Below are positions 24,732 to 32,954 of a stretch of 64,000 bases of DNA, in pieces (within the stretch, counting starts at the first letter, position 1; every line of letters begins with the position of its first letter). The notes beneath the pieces were generated by a model. The model saw nothing but the letters and a program-made list of their open reading frames with translations, did no database searches and had not been told where the DNA came from. Source of the DNA: Streptomyces sp. SAI-135. Lineage in GTDB: Bacteria; Actinomycetota; Actinomycetes; Streptomycetales; Streptomycetaceae. The translations under genes were made by a program, and so were the position numbers. Where the stretch lies: positions 8,246,001 through 8,310,000 of the forward strand of contig NZ_JARXYP010000002.1 of NCBI RefSeq assembly GCF_029893805.1. The letters run 5' to 3'.

Positions 24732-25283
24732 TCAGTGGGCGTGCAGCAGCAGGCGGGCCGCTTCCCGTGCCTCCCCGGCAGGGCGGGTGGTGCCGGTGAT
24801 CCCCGCCGTCACCATCGCCCCCTCGGCGAGCAGGAAGAGCGGTCCGGCCAGGGCCGGGGGACGCCCCGCGGCGGCCACGAGTGAGGCGAGGTAGTCCGCG
24901 AACGCCCCCTTGTGCGCCCGGACCTGGGCCGCCACCCGGTCCGAGGTCGCGCCCAGCTCGCCGTACGAGTTGATCCAGGCGCAGCCGCGGAAGCCCTCCT
25001 CGCCGAACCACTGCTCCAGCCAGTCGAACACCGCGAGGATCCGTTCCTCCGGGCCCGGCCGGAGCTCCACGAACTCGGCCAGGCGACCGCGCCAGCGCCC
25101 GTCCCGCCGCTCCAGACAGGCCTCCACCAACTGCTCCTTCGCCGGGAACAGCTGGTAGAGCCGCTTGAGCGAGACCCCCGAGGCACCGCGTATCTCGTCC
25201 ATGCCGACAGCCTGAATGCCCCGCCCGTAGAACAGCTCCTCGGCGGCGTCCAGCACCCGGTCACGGGCCACTGCGCTGTCCAT
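24732..25283 (-). CDS. TetR family transcriptional regulator
   Basis: A 183-residue TetR repressor. RVLDAAEELFYGRGIQAVGMDEI leads into the helix-turn-helix GASGVSLKRLYQLFPAKEQLV (about residues 33-53). The ligand domain contains EGFRGCAWINSYGELG, as in repressors of small redox or flavin enzymes. It is divergent from the DUF1348 gene, and two identical-arm 16-bp palindromes lie between them; repression of both directions is very likely. Confidence 0.85.
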   Translation of the reverse strand: MDSAVARDRVLDAAEELFYGRGIQAVGMDEIRGASGVSLKRLYQLFPAKEQLVEACLERRDGRWRGRLAEFVELRPGPEERILAVFDWLEQWFGEEGFRGCAWINSYGELGATSDRVAAQVRAHKGAFADYLASLVAAAGRPPALAGPLFLLAEGAMVTAGITGTTRPAGEAREAARLLLHAH

Positions 25284-25296
25284 GGACGACCACTCC

Positions 25297-25326
25297 TTGA
25301 CGTGAGAACGAGCGTTCTCCTACGGT
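25297..25326 (+). promoter_or_regulatory. Promoter of the DUF1348 gene
   Basis: TTGACG (25297-25302), an 18-base spacer and TACGGT (25321-25326). The first TetR palindrome fills the spacer, the standard position for steric repression. Confidence 0.5.
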
Positions 25327-25355
25327 AGCAGGCACGCCGGAGAACGCCCGTTCTC
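25304..25355. promoter_or_regulatory. Twin TetR operators GAGAACG-N2-CGTTCTC
   Basis: GAGAACGAGCGTTCTC (25304-25319) and GAGAACGCCCGTTCTC (25340-25355) are two perfect palindromes with the same 7-base arms, 36 bases apart start to start, in the 106-base gap between the TetR and DUF1348 genes. Confidence 0.75.
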
Positions 25356-25389
25356 CGCCTGCCCGGCCGTTTCGGCCACGGAGGACGCC

Positions 25390-25848
25390 ATGACCGACCG
25401 CCCGCCCCTGCCGCCCTTCACCCGCGACACCGCCGCCCAGAAGGTGCAGGCCGCCGAGGACGCCTGGAACACCCGTGATCCGCACCGTGTGGCGCTCGCC
25501 TACTCCGAGGACTCCGTCTGGCGCAACCGCGGCACCTTCGTCACCGGCCGCGCCGAGATCGCCGAGTTCCTCACCGCCAAATGGGCGCGCGAGCGGGAGT
25601 ACGCCCTGCGCAAGGACCTGTGGGCGTTCGACGGCAACCGCATCGCGGTCCGCTTCCAGTACGAGTGCCAGGACACCGAGGGGCAGTGGTGGCGGTCGTA
25701 CGGCAACGAGCTGTGGGAGTTCGACGAGCACGGACTGATGACCCGGCGCGAGGCCAGCATCAACGACGTGCCCATCGAGGAGAGGGAGCGCCGCATCCGC
25801 GGACCGCGCCCCGACAGCGAGCGGGGACTGTCCTTCCCGCTTCAGTAG
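25390..25848 (+). CDS. DUF1348 family, nuclear transport factor 2-like protein
   Basis: A 152-residue protein with the SnoaL/NTF2-like cone fold. VQAAEDAWNTRDPHRVALAYSEDSVWRNR is the start of the DUF1348 pattern and YGNELWEFDEHGLMTRREASINDV its end. The reaction is unknown; relatives are often found beside stress- or flavin-linked TetR repressors. It sits under twin TetR operators and is followed by a flavoprotein gene after 9 bases. Confidence 0.82.
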   Translation: MTDRPPLPPFTRDTAAQKVQAAEDAWNTRDPHRVALAYSEDSVWRNRGTFVTGRAEIAEFLTAKWAREREYALRKDLWAFDGNRIAVRFQYECQDTEGQWWRSYGNELWEFDEHGLMTRREASINDVPIEERERRIRGPRPDSERGLSFPLQ

Positions 25849-25857
25849 AGTTCCGGC

Positions 25858-26379
25858 GTGACCCGACAGGACGAGACACCGCCCTTCTTGTACGTCGTCG
25901 TGTGCGCCGCCGGCATCGCGGCGGGCGTCGGCAGGCTGATCACCGCCGCGCAGGAGCGGGAGTGGAGCGTGGGGGTCATCGCCACGCCCACCGCCATGGA
26001 CGGCTTCTTCGACGCGGCCGCCGTCGAGGCGCAGACCGGCCGTCCGATCCGTTCCGCATGGCGTCGCCCGGGGGACCCGCGGCCCTTCCCGGACCCGGAC
26101 GCGGTCGTGGTCGCCCCGGCCACCTTCAACACGATCAACAAGTGGGCGGCGGGAATCGCCGACACCCTCGCCGTGGGCACGCTGTGCGAGGTGGTCGGAC
26201 GAGGCGTCCCGGTCGGCGTCCTGCCCTGTGTCTCCGACGACCTCGCGGGCCACCCCGCCTACCAGGACAGTCTGATCCGGCTGCGGGGGACGGGCGTCCG
26301 GTTCGGGCACCCCCACCAGGGCGTCGAGGGGGCGGACTTCGGGTGGGAGCGGGCGCTGGACCTGATCGAGCAGGGGTGA
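25858..26379 (+). CDS. Flavoprotein of the phosphopantothenoylcysteine decarboxylase family
   Basis: A 173-residue FMN-binding protein of the HFCD fold. VVCAAGIAAGVGRLI is the flavin phosphate loop and VVVAPATFNTINKWAAGIADTL the conserved Ala-Pro-Ala-Thr-x-Asn motif. HFCD members decarboxylate peptidyl-cysteine or phosphopantothenoylcysteine; stand-alone streptomycete copies like this have unknown roles. The GTG start follows the DUF1348 gene after 9 bases, so it probably shares the TetR-controlled transcript. Confidence 0.82.
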   Translation: MTRQDETPPFLYVVVCAAGIAAGVGRLITAAQEREWSVGVIATPTAMDGFFDAAAVEAQTGRPIRSAWRRPGDPRPFPDPDAVVVAPATFNTINKWAAGIADTLAVGTLCEVVGRGVPVGVLPCVSDDLAGHPAYQDSLIRLRGTGVRFGHPHQGVEGADFGWERALDLIEQG

Positions 26380-26450
26380 GCGGGGACCTTGATCGCCCGC
26401 GACGCCGTACGCTCCCCTTCGGACCCCTCTCGAAGGCAGGAGCAGCAACG

Positions 26451-27422
26451 ATGCAGTACGTGAAGCTCGGTTCGACGGGCCTGGACGTCTCGCGGATCTG
26501 TCTGGGCTGCATGTCCTACGGCCTGCCGGACCGCGGCGTGCACGAGTGGACCCTCGACGAGGAGGCGTCGCGGCCCCTGATACGGCAGGCGCTGGACGCC
26601 GGTATCAACTTCTTCGACACCGCGAACGTCTACTCCGACGGCACCAGCGAGGAGATCGTCGGAAAGGCCCTCGCGGACTTCGCCAACCGCGACGAGATCG
26701 TGCTCGCGACCAAGGTGCACGGCCGGACGCGGTCCGGGCAGAACGCCGCGGGGCTCTCCCGCAAGGCGATCATGGCGGAGATCGACCACAGCCTCAGGCG
26801 CCTGGGCACCGACTACGTCGACCTGTACCAGATCCACCGCTTCGACCCCCGCACCCCGGTCGAGGAGACGATGGAGGCGCTGCACGACCTGGTGAAGGCG
26901 GGCAAGGTGCGCTATCTCGGGGCCAGTTCGATGTACGCCTGGCAGTTCTCCAAGATGCAGTACACCGCCGAGCGGCACGGCTGGACCAAGTTCGTGTCCA
27001 TGCAGAACCACTACAACCTCCTCTACCGCGAGGAGGAGCGCGAGATGCTGCCGCTCTGCGCCGACCAGGGCGTCAGCGCCCTGCCGTGGAGCCCGCTGGC
27101 CCGCGGCCGCCTGACCCGGGACTGGGGCACGGTCACCGACCGGAGCTCCACCGACGACTTCGGCAGCCGCCTCTACCAGGAGGGCGACCGCTCCATCGTG
27201 GAGGCCGTCACCCGCATCGCCGGCGACCGGGGCGTCCCCCGCGCCCAGGTGGCCCTCGCCTGGCTGCTCGCCCAGGACACGGTGGCGGCCCCGATCGTGG
27301 GCGCGGGCAAGCCGCACCACATCGAGGACGCGGTCGCAGCGGTCGAACTGGAGCTCAGCGACAAGGAGATCGAGGAACTGGAGCGGCCGTACACGGCCCG
27401 CCCCGTCGTCGGCCACAGCTGA
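26451..27422 (+). CDS. Aldo/keto reductase
   Basis: A 323-residue NADPH-dependent aldo/keto reductase (TIM barrel). FFDTANVYSDGTSEE holds the catalytic Asp and Tyr, LATKVHG the Lys, and YQIHRFD the His. The C-terminal IVGAGKPHHIEDAV is the usual cofactor loop. It resembles the YakC/Tas-like group. GGCAGGAG precedes the ATG. It is followed by a convergent gene and a strong hairpin. Confidence 0.88.
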   Translation: MQYVKLGSTGLDVSRICLGCMSYGLPDRGVHEWTLDEEASRPLIRQALDAGINFFDTANVYSDGTSEEIVGKALADFANRDEIVLATKVHGRTRSGQNAAGLSRKAIMAEIDHSLRRLGTDYVDLYQIHRFDPRTPVEETMEALHDLVKAGKVRYLGASSMYAWQFSKMQYTAERHGWTKFVSMQNHYNLLYREEEREMLPLCADQGVSALPWSPLARGRLTRDWGTVTDRSSTDDFGSRLYQEGDRSIVEAVTRIAGDRGVPRAQVALAWLLAQDTVAAPIVGAGKPHHIEDAVAAVELELSDKEIEELERPYTARPVVGHS

Positions 27423-27438
27423 GTCCGGTCGCAGCCTG

Positions 27439-28239
27439 CTAGTGCGGTCCGTGCGGTGCGAACTCCGTACCGCACGGACCGGCCCCCTCGCTCTCCGGCA
27501 ACGGGACCCGCGCGCCGCTCATCGACAACGTCCGGTAGTAGTGCCCGATCCGCTCGGTCGAAGCCCCCACGTAGTGCCCGATGAACGAGCGCCGGAAGCG
27601 GTCCGCCGTACGGTTCGGCTGCGAGCCGTGCACCAGGCTGCCGTTGAAGAACAGGACGTCCCCCGGCGCCATGTCGACGGGAACCGCGGCGAGCCCCGGA
27701 GGCGGTGCCACGTACTCCCGTGCGAACGACACCGCGGAGTCCGCGAGTTCGGGACAGAACAGGTCCATCCGGTGCGTGCCCGGGACCACTTCGAGGCCTC
27801 CGTTGTCCCGGTCGATCTCGTCGCAGGCCACCCAGGCCGCGACGCAGGTGCCCGGCTCGACCCGCAGATAGAAGTTGTCCTGGTGCAGCGCCTGCCCCCG
27901 CGCGCCCGGCGGCTTGAAGTAGAACATGCTCTGCGCGGCCAGCACCTCCTCCCCGAGCAGCGACTCCAGCACCTCCCGCAGCCGCTCGTCCAGCAGGAAC
28001 CGCAGCGCCAGGTCGTCGATCTCGTGCGGCTGCATCACACGCGGATACCTCCGCAGCGGATCCGTCGACTCGCCCGGTGCACTCGGCTCGAAGTGCCCCG
28101 GCACCGGACCGCCCGCGTGCAGCGCCGTGAACCGCCCGCACAGCCGGTCGATCTCGTGGCGTGCGAACAGCCCGCGGACGACCGTGAAGCCGTCCTCCTC
28201 GAACTGCCGGAGCCCTGTCTCGATGCCCGTGACTGTCAT
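27439..28239 (-). CDS. Phytanoyl-CoA dioxygenase (PhyH) family protein
   Basis: A 266-residue Fe(II)/2-oxoglutarate oxygenase. ALHQDNFYLR carries the His-x-Asp of the metal triad and LFFNGSLVHGSQPNRTADRFRRSF the distal His and the 2-oxoglutarate Arg. Such enzymes hydroxylate or halogenate small molecules; the substrate is unknown. GGGAGTGACC precedes the ATG. It is divergent from an AraC regulator, which is its probable activator. The stop and the last residues sit by a hairpin shared with the aldo/keto reductase. Confidence 0.85.
   Translation of the reverse strand: MTVTGIETGLRQFEEDGFTVVRGLFARHEIDRLCGRFTALHAGGPVPGHFEPSAPGESTDPLRRYPRVMQPHEIDDLALRFLLDERLREVLESLLGEEVLAAQSMFYFKPPGARGQALHQDNFYLRVEPGTCVAAWVACDEIDRDNGGLEVVPGTHRMDLFCPELADSAVSFAREYVAPPPGLAAVPVDMAPGDVLFFNGSLVHGSQPNRTADRFRRSFIGHYVGASTERIGHYYRTLSMSGARVPLPESEGAGPCGTEFAPHGPH
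27445..27481. terminator. Bidirectional hairpin between aldo/keto reductase and PhyH genes
   Basis: CGGTCCGTGCGGT (27445-27457) pairs perfectly with ACCGCACGGACCG (27469-27481) over 13 bp with an 11-base loop. It lies in the last codons of the PhyH gene and just past the reductase stop, so it can end both transcripts. Confidence 0.7.
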
Positions 28240-28247
28240 CCGGTCAC

Positions 28248-28267
28248 TCCCTGGTCGTCCCTGGTCG
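28248..28267. repeat. Tandem 10-bp repeat upstream of the PhyH gene
   Basis: TCCCTGGTCG occurs twice in direct succession 9 bases before the PhyH start. A repeat with a one-turn period between a target gene and a divergent AraC regulator is a plausible regulator site. Confidence 0.4.
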
Positions 28268-28318
28268 GATGTGTTCCACTCGTCACGCTAGGCCGCAGCC
28301 CGTGCGAGGAGGATGCCC

Positions 28319-29296
28319 GTGACCGCCCACGGATTGCCCGAGACGACTGCGTCCGCGGACCCCGGGCCACCGCCGGGTCTCGTGGTCGTCGGCCGCTACG
28401 ACGAACTCCCGGGCTACACCATGCACCGACCGGGCGGCGCCGACAGCTGGCTGTTCACCTGGACGGTGCACGGCCGGGGCACCCTGCGCCAGGGACGGAC
28501 CGAGACCGTCGCGGACGCCGGGGACCTGGTGGTGCTCGCCCCCGGCACCCCGCACCGCTACGGCGTCCGACAGGGCGCCGAGCACTGGGAGTTCTGGTGG
28601 GCGCACTGCGCAGCCAGACCGTCCTGGACCGCCTGGCTGAAGCCGTACGGCAGGGGAGACGGTCTGTACGTCATCACCCCCGCCCGCCCTGGCCCCCCGG
28701 GCGCCCCGGATTCCGTGGACCGCGCGGATCCCGCCGACGGCGGGCCGCACGCCCGGATCGATGCCGCCTTTCGCCGGATGCTCGCCGACGCCCGCTGGAC
28801 CGGTACGGGCACCCCGCCCGCCCCGGCCGCGCCCGGCGACCGCGTCGCCGTCGCCGTCGCCGTGGCGCACGGCAGCACCGCACGCGAACTCGCCCTGGGC
28901 GCACTGGAGGAGGTCGTCCTGCTCGCCGCCGGCTCCGCGCACGCGACCCGGACCGGGACCGGGATCGACCCCCGGGTCCAGCGCGCGCAGGAGCTGATCG
29001 CGGCGGACCCCGGCGCCCCGCACACGGTCCGGTCGCTCGCCGGGCAGGTCTCGCTGTCACCGTCCCGGTTCGCCCACCTCTTCACCCGGCAGCTCGGCCG
29101 CTCGCCCATGCGGGCGCTGCGCGAGGCCCGGCTGCAACACGCCGCCCGGCTGCTGGAGAGCACCGACCTGTCCGTGGAACGTGTCGCGGCCGCTTCGGGT
29201 TTCGCCAGCCCCTTCCACTTCAACCGCGTCTTCCGCGACCGCTACGGCACACCGCCCGGGGCCTACCGGGCCGCGGGCCCAATGGTTGGACCATGA
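28319..29296 (+). CDS. AraC family transcriptional regulator with cupin domain
   Basis: A 325-residue AraC-type regulator. The N-terminal cupin (about 15-105) contains DSWLFTWTVHGRGTL and DLVVLAPGTPHRYG. The C-terminal double helix-turn-helix (about 220-315) has VRSLAGQVSLSPSRFAHLFTRQLG and VERVAAASGFASPFHFNRVFRD. The GTG at 28319 lies 6 bases after GAGGAGG; the ATG at 28313 touches that site and is therefore less likely. It probably senses a sugar or small metabolite and controls the divergent PhyH oxygenase. Confidence 0.87.
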   Translation: MTAHGLPETTASADPGPPPGLVVVGRYDELPGYTMHRPGGADSWLFTWTVHGRGTLRQGRTETVADAGDLVVLAPGTPHRYGVRQGAEHWEFWWAHCAARPSWTAWLKPYGRGDGLYVITPARPGPPGAPDSVDRADPADGGPHARIDAAFRRMLADARWTGTGTPPAPAAPGDRVAVAVAVAHGSTARELALGALEEVVLLAAGSAHATRTGTGIDPRVQRAQELIAADPGAPHTVRSLAGQVSLSPSRFAHLFTRQLGRSPMRALREARLQHAARLLESTDLSVERVAAASGFASPFHFNRVFRDRYGTPPGAYRAAGPMVGP

Positions 29297-29664
29297 CATC
29301 GCGGGACCGCCGGGACGCGCTGTGTAGTGGACGTTCAATGGTTCCCTGGATCCCTTCGCGGAGTTAACTGGGTCCTGTTTCCAAATACGGAATCACCCCA
29401 GCGGCATTCCTCGGCGCTTCGGTGTTGACGAATCGTCTATCTATGCGGGGAGAACGGGAAGCGCAAAACCGCGAGATCACTTGTTCGACGTCCCTGACCT
29501 GTGCAAAGGTGTGCCTTGTCGGCGCACAGACAATGCATATTCCCCCTGTGTGCTCTTGACCCGCTCCGTACGCCCCTCATGCTTCAAAAGAGCTGTCCCA
29601 GGCGGACGCACCCATTGGTATGGACTTAATGCAATGCAGCATGCCCTCGGGAGGAAATGCCGCC
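29297..29664. other. AT-richer upstream region of the first sigma/lectin gene
   Basis: These 368 bases are distinctly less GC-rich than their neighbours and carry no gene. They hold a 17-bp element (29495-29511) also found upstream of the paralog at 42.9 kb, a GTGCCTTGT segment present in both places, and GGGAGGA just before the GTG start. Confidence 0.5.
29495..29511 (+). promoter_or_regulatory. Shared upstream motif TGACCTGTGCAAAGGTG (copy 1)
   Basis: Sixteen of 17 bases match the copy at 42728-42744 upstream of the paralogous gene. It lies 154 bases before the start here. The contrast with the unrelated surrounding sequence suggests a conserved control element, perhaps an ECF-type promoter or operator. 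Confidence 0.5.
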
Positions 29665-31602
29665 GTGAAGGATGCAGGCCTGTCGAATTCCCCGTCTCCG
29701 GTTCGCCCGTACGACGTCACGGACGAACAGCTGAGCGCCGAGCTCAAGAAGTGGAGCGGCACGACGCCGGCCCTGCAGCCCGTCGGTGAACTCCTCGACC
29801 GGCACTGGGAAGCCGCCTTCGCCTACGCGCGGCTGTGCACCGACGGTCCCCGTCCCGCGGGCATGCTCACCACGGCCGCGTTCACCCGGCTCTTCGGCGA
29901 GTCCCTGCGCCACACCGGACCCACCGCCGCGTGGCGGCCCCATCTGCTCGTCACCGTCCGCCGGATCGCGGCCGAGTGGGACTCCGACGGCCGCCGGGAG
30001 ATGCTCCACCCCGAGCTGAGAACCGAGGCGGGCGGCGGCCGAGCCGCGGCCCGTCTGCTGCCCCCCGCCGAGCGACGGCTGCTGTCCGGCGCCTTCCAGA
30101 GGCTTCAGCAGTCCGCCCGCTGCCTGCTGTGGCACACCGAGGTGGAGGCCGAGCCGATCGGCGTCCCCGCGGGCCTTCTCGGCCTGGACGACGAGGACGC
30201 CCGCGTCGAACTCCGCCGGGCTCGCGAGCGGTTGCGCGAGGAATGCCTCCAGGTCCACCGCGAGCTCGCCCCCGAGCAGGAGTGCCGGCACTATCTGCGG
30301 CTGCTCGACGTGACCTACCGGCGTGGCGGCGCAGACCTCGACCCCGATCTGCGCGAGCACCTGGAGCGGTGCCGGCACTGCATGCACACCGCCGACCAAC
30401 TGCACCAGTTCAACGGGCAGCTCGGTCTCGCTCTCGCCGAGGCCGTGCTCGGCTGGGGTGCCGCCGCCTATGTGCAGGCACGGCTGAGTGTCGACGACAC
30501 GGACACGGCGCACGAGGCCCGACAGCACGCCCCGGCACGGCCGTTCGTGGCCGAGGCCTTCGGCACACCGATGCCCTTCCCCACCCCGGGCCAGGACATC
30601 GCCCCCGGTCCCGTGCCCGCCGACCCGGCGCCCGCCGCCCCCGGTCATCGCGCCGGTGCCCGCTCCGCCTCCCGCCGCTCGGCCCACAAGGCCGCCCGCC
30701 GCACCTCGCGCCGCAACCTCGCCGCGGCCGTCCTGACGGTGAGCGGGCTCGTCGTCCTTCCCCTCGTCATGTGGTCCTCCTTCCACTCGGACGACAGCGG
30801 TCCGGCCGACGCCACCCCGTCCGAGGCGCCCGGCTCCGACACCGCCTCCGCGACCAGCGACCCGTCGTGGGCCGGGGCGAGCGAGGCGCGCCGGGGCGAC
30901 CTGCGCGGCCGTCTGCACAACGTCGAGTCCGGACGGTGCGTCGGTGTCGTCGGCAAGGAGCTCGCCCGGGGCGCCGAGACCGAACTCGCCGAGTGCTCCG
31001 CGTCCCAGGACCAGCAGTGGACGTACGAGACCGACGGGCTGCTGCGCAGCGCCGCCGACCCCGACCTGTGCCTGGACTCCCGCCTCGGGTTCTCGGTGCG
31101 GCTCGCGACCTGCACGGGCGCCACCGCACCCGACGCCAAGGACATCCGCTACGACTTCACCCTCCAGGGCACCCTCGTACCGCGCTGGAACCAGGACCTC
31201 GCGCTGGCGCCCGCCGCCACCGACGGATCCGGCGCGCTGGTCCTGAAGAACCGCGAGGACGGCCCCGCCCAGCGCTGGGTGTTCGACACCTCCAGGACCG
31301 ACCCGCAGATGGAGGCGGTCAACTGGGACGCGGACAGCAGCGCCACGCCGACCCCGAAGTCCGCCCCCGCGCCGTCCAGGACGCCCACCCCGACCCCGAC
31401 GGCGACCGCCACACCGACGGCCACCCCGACCCCGTCGAGCACGTACCCCGGAGACCAGTGCTCCACCGATCCCTACTCCTGCTCCTGGGGCGATCAGAGC
31501 GGTGGCGGATCCGGCTACGGCGGCGGTTACGGCTCTGGGGGTGGCTACGGGTACGGCGGTGGCTACGGGTACGGAAGCGGCGGCTGGGGCGGCGGGCGCT
31601 GA
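29665..31602 (+). CDS. ECF sigma-like/zinc anti-sigma/ricin B-lectin fusion membrane protein (paralog 1)
   Basis: A 645-residue modular protein. Residues about 35-110 resemble ECF sigma region 2 (LLDRHWEAAFAYARL to VTVRRIAAEWD), and about 130-195 resemble region 4 (ARCLLWHTEVEAE to RARERLREE), both degenerate. About 205-240 is a zinc anti-sigma-like segment with HLERCRHC. A basic stretch and one membrane helix (about 352-371) follow. Residues 412-542 form a ricin-type trefoil with QQWTY and QRWVF. A Pro/Thr linker and a Gly/Tyr-rich tail end it. The lectin would face outside, so sugar sensing linked to transcription is an inference. The GTG at 29665 has GGGAGGA upstream. A paralog lies at 42.9 kb. 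Confidence 0.75.
   Translation: MKDAGLSNSPSPVRPYDVTDEQLSAELKKWSGTTPALQPVGELLDRHWEAAFAYARLCTDGPRPAGMLTTAAFTRLFGESLRHTGPTAAWRPHLLVTVRRIAAEWDSDGRREMLHPELRTEAGGGRAAARLLPPAERRLLSGAFQRLQQSARCLLWHTEVEAEPIGVPAGLLGLDDEDARVELRRARERLREECLQVHRELAPEQECRHYLRLLDVTYRRGGADLDPDLREHLERCRHCMHTADQLHQFNGQLGLALAEAVLGWGAAAYVQARLSVDDTDTAHEARQHAPARPFVAEAFGTPMPFPTPGQDIAPGPVPADPAPAAPGHRAGARSASRRSAHKAARRTSRRNLAAAVLTVSGLVVLPLVMWSSFHSDDSGPADATPSEAPGSDTASATSDPSWAGASEARRGDLRGRLHNVESGRCVGVVGKELARGAETELAECSASQDQQWTYETDGLLRSAADPDLCLDSRLGFSVRLATCTGATAPDAKDIRYDFTLQGTLVPRWNQDLALAPAATDGSGALVLKNREDGPAQRWVFDTSRTDPQMEAVNWDADSSATPTPKSAPAPSRTPTPTPTATATPTATPTPSSTYPGDQCSTDPYSCSWGDQSGGGSGYGGGYGSGGGYGYGGGYGYGSGGWGGGR
31498..31599 (+). repeat. 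Gly/Tyr-rich repeat coding for the C-terminal tail
   Basis: Repeated GGCGGCTACGG-type units encode a low-complexity GYGGG tail of about 34 residues. The paralog lacks this tail. Such tails can be extracellular spacers or wall-contact segments. Confidence 0.6.
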
Positions 31603-31608
31603 CCCCGC

Positions 31609-32865
31609 TCAGGCTCCGACGAGCTGGAGCGAGCCCCACAGGGCCACCACCGCGGCCACGAGCGCGGTCGGCACGGTCAGCAGGCCGAGCCGGGTGAACT
31701 CCCCGAGCCCCACCTCGTGGTCGTCGCGGTGCAGGATGCGCCGCCACAGCAGCGTGGCGAGGGACCCGGCGTAGGTCAGGTTCGGGCCGATGTTCACCCC
31801 GAGCAGCACCGCGAGGACCGCGCCGGGCCCGGCCGCCGCGGTGAGCGGCAGCAGGACCAGGACGGCGGGCAGGTTGTTGATCAGGTTCGCCAGGACGGCG
31901 GCCAGCGCGGCGATCCCCAGCAGCGCGAGGAGGCCCATCCCGTCCGGCAGGACGTGGTGCAGGGCGTCGGCGAGCCCGTTGTCGACGACCGCGCGCACCA
32001 CGACGCCGAGGGCGAGCACGAACGCCAGGAAGGCCGGAGCCGCCGCCCGCACCACCGAGACGGGGCTCGCCTGCCGCCGGACGAGGGCGCGGCCCGCCAG
32101 CACGAGCGCCCCGGCACAGGCGACCCAGGCGGGATCGACGCCGAACGCGGAGGCCACCACGAATCCGGCCAGCGTGCACCCGACGGTGACCAGCGCGAAC
32201 AGCGGCAGCGCGGGTTCCTCGGCGGGCTCGGGGGAGTGGTCGACGACGGTGAGGTCGCTTGCGAAGAAGCGCCGGAACACGACGTACTCGACGGCGATCG
32301 CCGCCAGCCAGGGCAGTGTCATCAGCAGCGCGAACCGGGTGAAGCTCACCCCGCTCGCCTCGAAGGCCAGCAGGTTCGTGAGATTCGACACCGGCAGCAG
32401 CAGGGAGGCCGTGTTCGACAGGTGCGCGCACGCGTAGACGTGCGGCTTCGCACGGGCCCCCATCCGGGAGGCGGTGACCAGCACCACGGGCGTGAGCAGC
32501 ACCACGGTGGCGTCCAGGCTCAGCACCGCCGTGATCGCCGAGGCCAGCCCGAACACACCGGTCAGCAGCCGCCCCGGCGAACCGGCCGACCGCCGCGCCA
32601 GCCAGGCCCCGCAGGCGTGGAACAGCCCCTCGACGTCACAGAAGTGGGCGAGCACCAGTACCGCGGCCAGGAACCCGACCACCGGCCCCAGCCGCTCGGC
32701 CTCCGCCCACGCGTGCTCCGGGGAGATCGCCCCGGTCACGACCGCGAGCCCCGCCGCCGGGACCGCGACCACGGCCTCCGGCCAGCCGAAGGGGCGTAGG
32801 ACCGCCCAGACGAGTACGGCGACGAGCAGGGAGACGGACAGGGTTTCGGCGAGCGGGGTGTTCAG
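31609..32865 (-). CDS. ArsB/NhaD-like SLC13-superfamily transporter
   Basis: A 418-residue ion transporter of the ArsB/NhaD/CitM superfamily with about 11 membrane helices, including LSLDATVVLLTPV, SNTASLLLPVSNLTNLL and ANLINNLPAVLVLLPL, the last being the family's NxxxNxPxxL hallmark. Arsenite, sodium or dicarboxylate could be the substrate; there are no ars genes nearby. The only start that keeps the first helix (ETLSVSLLVAVLVWAVL) is a CTG at 32865 with GAAGGA 6 bases upstream. The next start, GTG at 32772, lacks spacing to a ribosome site and would drop that helix. It converges on the sigma/lectin gene with a 6-base gap. Confidence 0.82.
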   Translation of the reverse strand: MNTPLAETLSVSLLVAVLVWAVLRPFGWPEAVVAVPAAGLAVVTGAISPEHAWAEAERLGPVVGFLAAVLVLAHFCDVEGLFHACGAWLARRSAGSPGRLLTGVFGLASAITAVLSLDATVVLLTPVVLVTASRMGARAKPHVYACAHLSNTASLLLPVSNLTNLLAFEASGVSFTRFALLMTLPWLAAIAVEYVVFRRFFASDLTVVDHSPEPAEEPALPLFALVTVGCTLAGFVVASAFGVDPAWVACAGALVLAGRALVRRQASPVSVVRAAAPAFLAFVLALGVVVRAVVDNGLADALHHVLPDGMGLLALLGIAALAAVLANLINNLPAVLVLLPLTAAAGPGAVLAVLLGVNIGPNLTYAGSLATLLWRRILHRDDHEVGLGEFTRLGLLTVPTALVAAVVALWGSLQLVGA

Positions 32866-32954
32866 GGCGGTTCCTTCAAAGGGGCGGGCAGACGTGCCAG
32901 GTCATGAAACCAGGCCAGGGTAAGAACTCTCTCCGGGCCCCCGCCCCCGGCTGT

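Noticed and set aside
31498..31599. Short tandem repeats that might be a CRISPR array
   Set aside because: They are in-frame Gly/Tyr codons of a protein tail, with no spacer structure.
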